Source: a virus
Length of the DNA: 20,357 nucleotides
IMG/VR virus record: IMGVR_UViG_3300021389_000205
Location: 1 to 20,357 of that record
Direction: 5' to 3' (one strand)
The notes below the pieces were generated by a model that saw nothing but the letters and a program-made list of their open reading frames with translations, was not told where the DNA came from and ran no database searches. This document shows positions 1 to 8,368 of the stretch, in pieces (within the stretch, counting starts at the first letter, position 1; each line of letters starts with the position of its first letter). A program made the position numbers and the translations under genes.

Positions 1-1
1 G

Positions 2-3000
2 GACATGCGTACAGCAGCTCAGGGCGGTACCATCACAAGCCGAGTGTTGGATGACATCTCGAGAGCCACGCAGAACCTTTTGGGGGTCACCCCAGACAGC
101 TCAATGACTTCGGACCTGACCCAAGGCATATTCAAAGCTCTGGCAGCCAATGCGCTGGATACGATGACCACAAGGGATGCAAACGGAAAGCTCGTCGAGG
201 GATCGTCGATCATCGACATGCGCTTAACTGACATCATGGTTCCAGCAACCAAGACTAAGGCTGCTTTCCCAACCAAGCACCTGACGATCAAGCTGAATGA
301 AAAGAATGCTTATCCCGACATATTCAACAATCTGAAGAGCCTTCCGGACGTATTCACCCGAACCTTTACATCGAGCACAGAGAAGGCACGTTATGTGGGT
401 AAACCACCTGCGGCCGTGCGTGAGAACCAGTGGAAGAACCTAGCTGCGGCTGTTTCCAATCGCGTACAGGCAGTAATTGAGCGGTTCCAGAAGACACCCT
501 ATCTGTTGAACCAACCCTTTAATGACTTCGTGGAAGCCTTTGGGGATGATAATTTCAACCTGGTTAAAGGATATGTTGACACGTCGGAGGGGACATTTGG
601 TTCCATCCACAAAGTCAGCATGGATGGCAAGAACGCCTCTCTGGTGTCGAGCTTGTCCAGTGTGCGGGCTTATATCGCTGATGCCAAAGCATTTGCTGAA
701 GTGAGCAATACCAAGTTTCAGGATGTACCTCACTTCTTTGAGTGGGTCATGACCAAGGTAGGGCGCCTGCAACAGCAAGGACTGATCACCCCACAGGGTG
801 ACAAGTTTATGCGGGAGATGATCTCAACCACCAATTCGACAGTGGATATGAGCAACCCAGACCACGAGAAATTCTTGTGGCTGGCTATCGCACAGTCTCT
901 GGATGTGAGTGTCTCCAAAGCACGACATGATGCTGCGATCTCAGAAGCCAAGGCTTTGCTGGCAGATCCTAAGAAGCTCCGTCCGGCAGCCAACCTTATC
1001 AAGGAGTGGGTGAAGAACGGGACTGAAAAGCCATTGTCCAAAACTGCACGCAAAGACCTGAACAAGCACCTGATGAATTCAGGTGTGAAGGTCACGGACA
1101 AGATGATCCACGCTCTGATCACACATGCAAGGCTCGAGCATGAGATCTCCTTGGCTCCAGATGGTATCCCGCGGGAGTTTAAGACAGCTCTGGCTCTCGA
1201 GTCTGATGGTGTCACAGATGGTATCATCAACGCGCTAATGCACATGGGCGTAGGGGAGTTTGACGAGACCTTCTTCAAGCTGGTGGCTAAAGGCGGGGTG
1301 TTCTTCTCGAAGGACCCAATGCAGAAGATCACACTGAACGAGTTTATCTCCATCCACAAAGATGAGGGCGGTACCTACAACGACATCTACATGGATGTGG
1401 CACAACACTTTGCGGCGCTCATGAAGACCAAACAGAAAAAAATGACCCCAGAGGAAAAGGCTGCAAGCCAAGCCCTTAACCGGTTGGTGGGAGCTTTCGT
1501 TGCTGGCTTTGAAGAGGTCGATGGTGAGTTCAATATCGGCCGGAGCTTTGTAAAGAACCCATCTACGGTGTTCATCTATGGTTCCAGTGCCGGTGGTATT
1601 GCGAGCAAGATCACTGGGGAGTTGATGAGCGGCTTCCATTCAATGCTGAATGATATTGCTCAAAGTGGTTCTTGGAAAGATCACCCTTTGCTCAAAGCAA
1701 AAGACGGTATGCCCAGTTTGCTGAGTGATCTGCAAATGGTTGCCAACATGGGGGAAAACCCAAAAGAGCGTGCAGCTTTGATCAAAGCTCTTACAGACCC
1801 TTCTGCGGACAACGCCACATTGCTCAGTGCGTCTATCGACAAGATTACTGATGCTATCGAAGAAGGTATCACCAAAGATCTGATCATCTCGATCGACGTG
1901 ACCACAGGTGGTCTTCAAAAGCAGATGGAGTTCACTCAGCAAATCGCCAGCATACAAGCAACTTTGTTCAAGAATGCTTACGACACAGCTTATGCAGACT
2001 TGGTGTCCAAACGGGAGACTACCTTGAGAAAAGGTGAGACTCCCTCTGAAGACGAGCTTCAGGCAGCTTTCCAAGAGGCTATGAAAATTGCCCCTATCTA
2101 TGAGGCAGCTGACACAGAGTTCCACATCTCAACTGGATCCAAGGTAGACAGTGACACCGAGATCTCGCGCAGCTTTGCAAACCGTATTCCTGGTAACGTG
2201 GTTCGCCCTGATGCGACAGAGGCCAGTGTGAAAGTATCACCTTACATGACCATTGGTGTAGGTGATGGTGGTATGATCGTTGAGATCTACGCTGATGGCT
2301 CAACCGCGGTAAACAACACGCTGGCTGTTTATGATGGCGTAGAGCAGGGGCTAGATAACCTGATCGAGAGTTCCCGCAAGATCAACCAAGGCGCCTATGA
2401 CGCTTGGATGGGAGGGGACATCTACAGCCCGATCCACAAAAGTTTTGCCCAGACCATGAGCTTCATGGACCAAAAGCAGTTTGAAGCCCTTCCGGTTGAC
2501 GTCAAAGCAAACCTGCACAAAAGCTTGGGTCTTGGGAAAAAAGTTCCGGTGACTTATGGACACCTGCTCGCTCATCTGAATGAGGCTGAGAAGTTTGCCC
2601 TGCAAGGCAAGGCCCGTAAGGCAGCCATGAAACGTATGGGGATCCATGCAGACCACATGGCAGCAGCAGAAGCAGCTTACCAAGCGTCAGGCGAGGGTAT
2701 TGAGAGCGGGGATCCAAGAGACTATGCGGGCATCAAAGATCTGGCCAACAAGCTCTACAAAGAAGAGCTGACCAAGATCAACGCAGACCGGACAGCATCT
2801 CGTAAGAAACCAGCGATTGAGAAGCCTACGCCTGCCATGGAAAAGATCGTGGCATCTGTAGGGACCGCGGTCGATGGTTTCCCTGGGGTGACCCAAGTCA
2901 AAGGTGATGCTTTGATGAGCAAGCTGGTGTCTGATCTTGGCGCCAATATCCAACAAGTGCTCATGCTGCGGGACATTCTCCAGAAAAGCCCAAAATTCTT

Positions 3001-6000
3001 GGGGACCACATTCTACTTTGGGAACACCACAGATCTGAACGATGTGCTGGACAAGCGGTATCCTAACTTGGTCCAAGCAGGCAGCCCGATTGAAGCTGGT
3101 CGGATGTACTCGAAAGCTGATGTGGCCTTCATTTCTAACTTGGCTCCAGAGACGTTGCTCCACGAGATGCTGCACAGGCAGACGGCCTCTGTTCTTCAGA
3201 GAGCTGAAGCCAAGGCAGATGATGTGCCGGCACACGCGACAGAAGCTTATGGTCGCCTTAAGGCAATGGTGAAGCACGTCCAGAAAATGAGTACGGACTC
3301 TATGCCCACAAACCAGAAAGCCCCTATGCAGGCTTTGCTCAATGAGCTGAGCAACTATGAAGGGGACCCAGTGGCTCAAGTATCGGAGCTGATCTCTTGG
3401 GGTCTGACCAACCAGAACATAGTCGAGCAGTTCAAGAACCAGCGGGTAAACAACCCATTGATCAAGATTGCCAACAAAGTGCTCCAGTTGTTGAGCAACC
3501 TGTTGGGCATCAAGCTGCACAGCAACGATCTCTATGCCAACCTGAAGTTCAACACAGAAGTGTTGTTGGCTCCAGAACCTGACACAGATACGCAGGTATC
3601 TGATAATAGCCTCAAAACCGAAATGGTTCTGAACCAAGTCTTTGGTGAGGACCGGTCTCTTTCGACGATCGAGAAGCGTTTCTTGAGTAAGCTGCAAAGC
3701 GAGATTGCTGAATATTCAGATGCTAAGACAGAGTATGAAAACGATGTTCGAGATCAACTCACCGCCTCCTTAAGCAATGCCATTGATGCAGCGAATTACT
3801 TTGATGGGCAAGGTCTGAACCTGAACAGTCGTGAACACTTGGCCTTCCAGTCAGTGCATGCTGTCATGACCGGCGTCTTTAAGATGGATGCAGGGGCAAT
3901 GTCCCAAGCCTCGAAGATGTACGCCCACTTCCTCAAGACTGTGACGGAGAAAGACTTCCACATCGCCAACGGAGCTGATCTGGATAACCTCACTGCAACA
4001 GATATTCAGCTGGCAAAGAGCCAGTATGACGCTGTGGTGGGTAAAGATGGGATCCGTCAACAAGCAGGCGGCAAAGCAGAACTCCTGGCAGGCTTTATGG
4101 CCTTGGCTCAAGTGCAACCGGCTATGCGCTCGATCGTTGAAGAGATGACTCCTCCTAAGATTACTGAGGTCAAGTACGAGACCTTCGATGATCTGGTGAA
4201 CAGCACCGCTTCATCGGCTATCTCTTTGATCACCCGCTACACCACATCTTTGGACAAGCCCAAAGGTAATGTGGCTCAAGAGCTGGCAGTGATTGCAGGG
4301 GCTTTGACAGAGATCCGTAAAGACCATGAAGTGTTGGCTCAGCTGGCCAAGATCCAACCAATGGAAAAAGCCAACGTCTATGTGTCGGACATGATCAGCA
4401 AAGGCAGTAGTGCTGCCTCTTTGAAGCTGGCTCAGGTGCGTGCAGATGCAGAAGCTAAAGGCGCCAACAAGTGGATCAAAGGATCTCTCCTGGCAGCCCA
4501 CATGGTGACCTCTCTTGGTTCCAAGACTGCGTCGGCCGACATTGGTAAAACGCTGACCTCCATGATGAACCGAGTAGAAGGGTTTAACACCCTAAGATCT
4601 TTAATGACAGATATTCAGGGTCAAACCGGAGATACCAAAGGCTTGTATAAGCTCTTGAACCAAGCCAAGTCAGTGATTGACCGGCTACGTCAGGATTTCC
4701 GTGAGGAAGTTCCTGCCAATCTGGCGAGCTATTTCAAGACCAAACCGACGAAGCAGCAACAAGCTCACATGAACACAGCCATCGCAAAGACTGACATCAT
4801 GGCTATTGGGCGTGCTGAGGGGCTGGCTATGCTCAAGGACATGTCTCAGCTCACATTGGCCACCCAGAAGCAAGAAGAGGCTGTGAGAGCCCTTGGAGGC
4901 AATCTGACGAACCGTTACATGGATAAGGCCAAGGCTTTGGCTCACCACATGATGACCGGCGAAACAAACTCTGCAAACTTGCTGATGAATACTTATGCGA
5001 TCTCACACTTGGTGGGGGAGCAGGTCAACGTAGCTGCAAGAGCCAAGGCTAACTCCTCGGTGGATCTGTTCCTAGCGATCGACAAGCTGACCAGCCTGTA
5101 CGCTCTGGGTATGCTGGATGCAGAGACCAAAGCATCCATAGAAAATCTGGCCAAGAATGAGACAGAAGGTCTGGAGATTATGGCTGGGTATCACGATACG
5201 ATGACCAAGCTCGAGAAAGAGAAGCTCGGAGCCAATAACATCACTGATCCTCAAGATGTTGGCCGCCTGTATAATGGCCATAAAGGCTTCATTCCTAGTA
5301 CGCCTTCAAGAGGGGCTTCAGTGATGATTGCTGATGACCTAGATCATAAAGAGATGATCCGCAAAGGCTACACCCGTATCCGGAAATACACAGGAGATGC
5401 TTCTGAAAACTTCAAAGGCACTCGGAGCTATTATTACTCTGCGGTGGCAGGGCGTAACAGCTACCGCCAAGGCGCTGCTCAGACAATCCATGCCTCCTAC
5501 TTGGGGACGGATATGAAGACAGGCTTGAGCCAAGATGGGACTACGGCAGGAGCTATCTTGGGTCGTCCGGTAGAGGCTATCCGTCGTCGTATCCAGACCA
5601 AGTATGCAAACCGCTCGATGGATAACATCGGTGTTGGTGAGCACTTGGTTCCAAGGTTTGATGCCAATGGTGTCGTGTCTGCTTATGAACGCCCAGTAGC
5701 ACCAGATATGGCGGCTAAGCTGAGCAAAGACCAGAACATGGGTCGGATGCTTGGTGTTTGGTCTGGTAGGATCTTTGAAGAGACCCATGCTCGTGAGATC
5801 AATGAAAACCTCTTCAAGCTGATCAAAGACAACTACGACAAAGACTATGCCCAAAATCCTAGTGAATACACCAACGTAGCGGACCCAAACCAAAAAGATC
5901 CAGTGATCAGAGATGCTTGGAGAACCTTAGGACCAGAGGGTAAAGCTTTGGCTGAGAAGCACTTTGGTGCCAAAGATGAGATGTGGATCCGTAAAGACAT

Positions 6001-7060
6001 GGTGGATAATGCTATTGGGTATCGGTCAGCCGGTGTGACAGACCCATGGACTGGTGTGTCCAGATGGTCTCCCGAGACCCAAGAAAACATAAAGAATACA
6101 GCGATCGCTCTGATGGGTAACAAGGCTTACACCTACATGGTGACCGGTCAGACGGGTGTGCAGGACTTTGTGTCCTACGCCAAGACCACGATCATTGTGA
6201 GATCTCTGGTGGTGACATTTGATAACTTCTTCTCAAACAAACTTCATTTGATGACTTGGGGTATCAGCCCTGCAACCATGCTTAGAGGAACTAGAGAGAA
6301 GTTTCTGGAGACCGCTGAGTATAGCAAGAACATCAAAAAGATTGGTTCCCTGAACACAGAGTTGGCTGGGAAGATTGATAATCTGAGCGCCAAGCGTATT
6401 GAGCAAATCAAAGCAGAGGTATCTGCACTTGAGGCAGCCAACGCCAAGATGTCGATTGCTGTACTGATTGAGGCTGGTGAATTCTCCACCGTGGCAGAAG
6501 GTCTAGATGAAGCAGATCAGCAAATCTTGGAAGGCAAGTTTGGGGAGTATCTGGAGAAAGCAGCTGATAAGCTCCCGAGTAAAGGCAAAACCATCTTGAA
6601 GAATGTGGTTCTGACAAAAGACACGGCTCTGTTCCAAGGCATGAACCGGATGGTCCAGTATGGTGACTTCATCGACAAGGCAATCTTGTATGACCACCTG
6701 ACCCAGAAGAAGGGCATGACCAAAGACGAGGCTCTGGATGTTATTCGGGATGAGTTCGTGGCCTACAACCTGGTTCCAGGGAGGGTACGAGACTTCTTTG
6801 AGACCAACGGCATGCTGTGGTTCTACAACTACAAGCTCCGTATCATGAAAGTGGCTATGCGGACTATGCGGGATAGGCCGGTATCGGCTCTGCTATTTGG
6901 TGGTATTGTGGGACCTGAGACAGGCATTGAGTCAGTACATTCAGGAACTCTGGTGGGAGCTGGGCTAGAAGGAAAGCTGCCATACAGTATAGGTCCAGGG
7001 ATGGGGATTAACTCTCTGACCATGAACCCAGTAGGAGAAGTGCTTACATCTTCGTTTTGA
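2..7060 (+). CDS. N4-like virion RNA polymerase (vRNAP), 5'-truncated, with zincin-like motif
   Basis: Giant virion-packaged single-subunit RNA polymerase; in N4 it is injected with the genome and transcribes early genes. The frame is open at the window edge, so the first Met (base 5) is probably internal. Counting from that Met: T250-K-V-G-R254 is the TxxGR motif that marks N4-type vRNAPs, followed by TPQGDK as in T7-family polymerases. Motif A is D401-G-V-T-D-G406; motif B is R513-S-F-V-K517 followed by Y525-G526; motif C is Y776-D777-G, with Tyr where HD is usual. Spacing between motifs resembles the N4/T7 family. Downstream, H1053-E-M-L-H1057, with E1128 in VSELISWGLTN as possible third ligand, looks like a zinc metallopeptidase of the kind found in large polyvalent phage proteins. 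The rest is helical; the extreme C-terminus is WFYNYKLR (from about 2272) plus a Gly-rich tail. It is alone on the + strand, convergent with the replication cluster. N4's protein is about 3500 aa, so roughly 1100 residues may lie upstream. The polymerase call is strong; protease activity is inferred. Confidence 0.88.
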   Translation, partial: DMRTAAQGGTITSRVLDDISRATQNLLGVTPDSSMTSDLTQGIFKALAANALDTMTTRDANGKLVEGSSIIDMRLTDIMVPATKTKAAFPTKHLTIKLNEKNAYPDIFNNLKSLPDVFTRTFTSSTEKARYVGKPPAAVRENQWKNLAAAVSNRVQAVIERFQKTPYLLNQPFNDFVEAFGDDNFNLVKGYVDTSEGTFGSIHKVSMDGKNASLVSSLSSVRAYIADAKAFAEVSNTKFQDVPHFFEWVMTKVGRLQQQGLITPQGDKFMREMISTTNSTVDMSNPDHEKFLWLAIAQSLDVSVSKARHDAAISEAKALLADPKKLRPAANLIKEWVKNGTEKPLSKTARKDLNKHLMNSGVKVTDKMIHALITHARLEHEISLAPDGIPREFKTALALESDGVTDGIINALMHMGVGEFDETFFKLVAKGGVFFSKDPMQKITLNEFISIHKDEGGTYNDIYMDVAQHFAALMKTKQKKMTPEEKAASQALNRLVGAFVAGFEEVDGEFNIGRSFVKNPSTVFIYGSSAGGIASKITGELMSGFHSMLNDIAQSGSWKDHPLLKAKDGMPSLLSDLQMVANMGENPKERAALIKALTDPSADNATLLSASIDKITDAIEEGITKDLIISIDVTTGGLQKQMEFTQQIASIQATLFKNAYDTAYADLVSKRETTLRKGETPSEDELQAAFQEAMKIAPIYEAADTEFHISTGSKVDSDTEISRSFANRIPGNVVRPDATEASVKVSPYMTIGVGDGGMIVEIYADGSTAVNNTLAVYDGVEQGLDNLIESSRKINQGAYDAWMGGDIYSPIHKSFAQTMSFMDQKQFEALPVDVKANLHKSLGLGKKVPVTYGHLLAHLNEAEKFALQGKARKAAMKRMGIHADHMAAAEAAYQASGEGIESGDPRDYAGIKDLANKLYKEELTKINADRTASRKKPAIEKPTPAMEKIVASVGTAVDGFPGVTQVKGDALMSKLVSDLGANIQQVLMLRDILQKSPKFLGTTFYFGNTTDLNDVLDKRYPNLVQAGSPIEAGRMYSKADVAFISNLAPETLLHEMLHRQTASVLQRAEAKADDVPAHATEAYGRLKAMVKHVQKMSTDSMPTNQKAPMQALLNELSNYEGDPVAQVSELISWGLTNQNIVEQFKNQRVNNPLIKIANKVLQLLSNLLGIKLHSNDLYANLKFNTEVLLAPEPDTDTQVSDNSLKTEMVLNQVFGEDRSLSTIEKRFLSKLQSEIAEYSDAKTEYENDVRDQLTASLSNAIDAANYFDGQGLNLNSREHLAFQSVHAVMTGVFKMDAGAMSQASKMYAHFLKTVTEKDFHIANGADLDNLTATDIQLAKSQYDAVVGKDGIRQQAGGKAELLAGFMALAQVQPAMRSIVEEMTPPKITEVKYETFDDLVNSTASSAISLITRYTTSLDKPKGNVAQELAVIAGALTEIRKDHEVLAQLAKIQPMEKANVYVSDMISKGSSAASLKLAQVRADAEAKGANKWIKGSLLAAHMVTSLGSKTASADIGKTLTSMMNRVEGFNTLRSLMTDIQGQTGDTKGLYKLLNQAKSVIDRLRQDFREEVPANLASYFKTKPTKQQQAHMNTAIAKTDIMAIGRAEGLAMLKDMSQLTLATQKQEEAVRALGGNLTNRYMDKAKALAHHMMTGETNSANLLMNTYAISHLVGEQVNVAARAKANSSVDLFLAIDKLTSLYALGMLDAETKASIENLAKNETEGLEIMAGYHDTMTKLEKEKLGANNITDPQDVGRLYNGHKGFIPSTPSRGASVMIADDLDHKEMIRKGYTRIRKYTGDASENFKGTRSYYYSAVAGRNSYRQGAAQTIHASYLGTDMKTGLSQDGTTAGAILGRPVEAIRRRIQTKYANRSMDNIGVGEHLVPRFDANGVVSAYERPVAPDMAAKLSKDQNMGRMLGVWSGRIFEETHAREINENLFKLIKDNYDKDYAQNPSEYTNVADPNQKDPVIRDAWRTLGPEGKALAEKHFGAKDEMWIRKDMVDNAIGYRSAGVTDPWTGVSRWSPETQENIKNTAIALMGNKAYTYMVTGQTGVQDFVSYAKTTIIVRSLVVTFDNFFSNKLHLMTWGISPATMLRGTREKFLETAEYSKNIKKIGSLNTELAGKIDNLSAKRIEQIKAEVSALEAANAKMSIAVLIEAGEFSTVAEGLDEADQQILEGKFGEYLEKAADKLPSKGKTILKNVVLTKDTALFQGMNRMVQYGDFIDKAILYDHLTQKKGMTKDEALDVIRDEFVAYNLVPGRVRDFFETNGMLWFYNYKLRIMKVAMRTMRDRPVSALLFGGIVGPETGIESVHSGTLVGAGLEGKLPYSIGPGMGINSLTMNPVGEVLTSSF

Positions 7061-7080
7061 TGCGCAAATCGCGCAGAGAT

Positions 7081-7100
7081 TGTAAAAGAAGAGTTTTACA
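7081..7100. other. Short inverted repeat downstream of the vRNAP gene
   Basis: TGTAAAA and TTTTACA form a perfect 7-bp stem around a 6-nt loop (GAAGAG), 20 bases after the vRNAP stop. No T-run follows immediately on either strand, so it is not a standard terminator. It may stabilise the 3' end of the vRNAP mRNA or be chance in AT-rich DNA. The rest of the 7061-7205 spacer shows no gene. Confidence 0.4.
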
Positions 7101-7205
7101 TATTGAATTAATTTTGGGTAGTTTGGGTTATCCGTAGTGGCTCAGTTTCCCAAAACATGCCCTGCTTTGAACTGCCTGACGACACTGCTCCTCCCTGTTG
7201 TCACT

Positions 7206-7237
7206 GGCCCCCCCACGAAAGTGGGAGGGTCTTTTTT
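7206..7237 (+). terminator. Intrinsic terminator of the vRNAP gene
   Basis: A GC-rich hairpin with a GAAA tetraloop (7217-7220) is formed by 7206-7216 pairing with 7221-7231, with one C/A mismatch inside the stem. TTTTTT (7232-7237) follows at once on the + strand. This is a classic rho-independent terminator for the long + strand transcript. On the - strand no U-tract follows the hairpin, so it should not stop the converging replication transcript by the same mechanism. Confidence 0.88.
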
Positions 7238-7247
7238 GTAGGGTCAG

Positions 7248-7397
7248 TCATTCTTGGTTCAATGGCAGATTGGTGATTGGTCCATGAACAACTTCAAACT
7301 TTATCTGCTTGCGAATTTGGGGCCAGAGCGCACGAATGGATGTAACATCCCCACGTTGTACAGCTGTCTCAAACTGTTTGAGAGCATAGTGCGTCAC
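7248..7397 (-). CDS. Small unknown protein, 49 aa, GTG start
   Basis: A 49-codon frame (V/M-THYALKQFETAVQRGDV... ending NLPLNQE) starts with GTG at 7397 and stops at 7248-7250. The start overlaps the stop of the upstream 61-aa gene as GTGA (7394-7397), and a strong Shine-Dalgarno AGGAGGG lies about 5 bases before it, inside the preceding gene. The same coupled overlap is used by its upstream neighbours. The product is soluble and mostly helical at the start (ALKQFETAVQRGD... IRALWPQIRKQIKF). It is the last gene of the - strand cluster. No family is recognised. Composition reads as coding; the main doubt is its small size. Confidence 0.62.
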   Translation of the reverse strand: MTHYALKQFETAVQRGDVTSIRALWPQIRKQIKFEVVHGPITNLPLNQE

Positions 7398-7579
7398 CAG
7401 TCCCTCCTCTTACGATTCCTGATTTCGTCACTCTTGGATTTTAGAGCGCCAATTCCAAACATGATCAAAATAGCGATTAATCCGATGTGAAGGACAACGA
7501 CCCACATCAAACTGATCAGGTTTAGAACCATGAATAGTAGAAGTGCGAGATACGCTACGCCTCCGAAGAACCAATTCAT
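7394..7579 (-). CDS. Small membrane protein, 61 aa, probably two transmembrane helices
   Basis: Residues 4-46 are almost wholly hydrophobic (FFGGVAYLALLLFMVLNL then WVVVLHIGLIAILIMFGIG), most easily read as a hairpin of two membrane helices. The C-terminal tail is strongly basic (KSKSDEIRNRKRRDW), which predicts a cytoplasmic C-terminus by the positive-inside rule. The ATG at 7579 overlaps the upstream stop as ATGA and has GGAGGATCC as ribosome binding site. Size and topology would suit a holin-like or superinfection-exclusion protein, but its place in the replication cluster rather than in a lysis cassette gives no support for a specific role. Confidence 0.75.
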   Translation of the reverse strand: MNWFFGGVAYLALLLFMVLNLISLMWVVVLHIGLIAILIMFGIGALKSKSDEIRNRKRRDW

Positions 7580-7767
7580 GATGGATCCTCCACTTCATCC
7601 CAAGTGACGCTAAGGGTTGCGGCAGGGGCGTCTTCTACTTTGGCAGCCCACACGTCTATAATGATCCCCTCATCGGTTACATTGATGCAGACAGACGCTC
7701 TACTCAGAATGTCGATATACATCCGCTCATCGTCGCTGCTTGCCTCGTCTACTTGAAACGTCTTCAC
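7576..7767 (-). CDS. Unknown acidic protein, 63 aa, GTG start
   Basis: It starts with GTG at 7767 behind AGGGGATCCAA and ends with a 4-base ATGA overlap into the membrane protein gene. The product is acidic. From about residue 22 to 56 it can be aligned with the N-terminal part of the 167-aa protein encoded just upstream (SR...IN.TD...I.I....A......AATL), suggesting a shared small beta-rich fold and a local duplication. No known family is recognised. It is separated from the upstream gene by a 73-bp spacer that holds a perfect 11-bp inverted repeat. Confidence 0.7.
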   Translation of the reverse strand: MKTFQVDEASSDDERMYIDILSRASVCINVTDEGIIIDVWAAKVEDAPAATLSVTWDEVEDPS

Positions 7768-7798
7768 TTGGATCCCCTTTCATGGGTCAATGATGGTC

Positions 7799-7833
7799 AG
7801 CCTTATGTGAGGATATTCCCCCCACATAAGGCT
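7799..7833 (-). other. Intercistronic hairpin, perfect 11-bp stem
   Basis: AGCCTTATGTG (7799-7809) and CACATAAGGCT (7823-7833) are exact reverse complements around a 13-nt loop. The element fills the gap between the 167-aa gene and the downstream 63-aa gene on the - strand transcript. There is no T-run after the stem, so a simple intrinsic terminator is unlikely. An mRNA processing or stability element, or a protein-binding operator, are possible. Confidence 0.65.
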
Positions 7834-7840
7834 AATCAGA

Positions 7841-8344
7841 TCACCCAGCTTTTGCTTTGGAGAAGATCGAACGAGGTGGTGGAGCATCAGATGTCTTCAC
7901 CGTTTCATTCATAGGTGGTTCCTCATCACGCGAAGAGGAAGCCATGGTGTTTTCAACTTCATCATCAGCACCATCATCTTCGCCTGTGTAGGCTTGAGTT
8001 GGTTCAGCTTCAGAGGCTTCTTCTGGCTCAGCTTCAGCTTCAGACTGTGCTTTCAACAGCAGGCCTTTGGCTTTCGGTGCAATACCAAGAGTTGCTTTGG
8101 TGATTGGCTTTGGCTCAGCAGCCTTGGCTTCTGGTTCCTTCTCAGGAGTGCCTTTGTCCTCAGCAGGCGTAGGAGCGCCACCAACACGAGGCATGATGCC
8201 AAGAGTGGCTGTGTAACCATTGGCACCACGAGTGGCTTGCAGCTCGATGGTGATCTCCTGGTCAGTGGAGATGTTGATCTGGCGGGATACAAAATCCGTG
8301 ATCGCCGTCTCAATTTCAACTTGGTTCATAATGATTTGCATCAT
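7841..8344 (-). CDS. Unknown protein, 167 aa, small N-terminal domain plus disordered acidic A/E/P-rich tail
   Basis: Residues 1-50 look folded (MNQVEIETAITDFVSRQINI...ITIELQATR). From about residue 55 the chain is rich in Ala, Glu, Pro and Lys and looks disordered, with an acidic stretch near 102-142 and a short basic C-terminus (SIFSKAKAG). An eight-residue motif is repeated: ATLGIMPR at 46-53 and ATLGIAPK at 84-91. I chose ATG 8344 because AAGGAG sits 5 bases upstream; the GTG at 8347 is too close to it and ATG 8341 is an alternative. The leader (8350-8370) shares AAACCAACCCCA with that of the SSB gene. No family is recognised; the tail suggests a scaffold or protein-interaction role. Confidence 0.72.
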   Translation of the reverse strand: MMQIIMNQVEIETAITDFVSRQINISTDQEITIELQATRGANGYTATLGIMPRVGGAPTPAEDKGTPEKEPEAKAAEPKPITKATLGIAPKAKGLLLKAQSEAEAEPEEASEAEPTQAYTGEDDGADDEVENTMASSSRDEEPPMNETVKTSDAPPPRSIFSKAKAG

Positions 8345-8368
8345 CACTTCTCCTTCTTTGGGGTTGGT

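Noticed and set aside
2687-3697. Long open frame (336 codons) on the - strand inside the vRNAP gene
   Set aside because: It lies wholly antisense to a frame with clear protein motifs, has no ribosome site, and its composition (rich in Leu, His, Gln, Arg, Val) is typical of a shadow frame.
7206-7237. Bidirectional terminator for the converging transcripts
   Set aside because: Only the + strand has a U-run after the hairpin.
7254-7490. 78-codon + strand frame after the vRNAP terminator
   Set aside because: It overlaps two coupled - strand genes with strong ribosome sites, has no good ribosome site of its own, and its translation looks like a shadow.
7394-7579. Membrane protein as a holin
   Set aside because: Topology allows it, but no endolysin or spanin is nearby and the gene lies in a replication cluster.
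7576-7780. Frequent GGATCC/GATC near starts as a restriction or methylation signal
   Set aside because: GGATC follows the Shine-Dalgarno in several leaders and GATC is common throughout, but I could not count it reliably against expectation.
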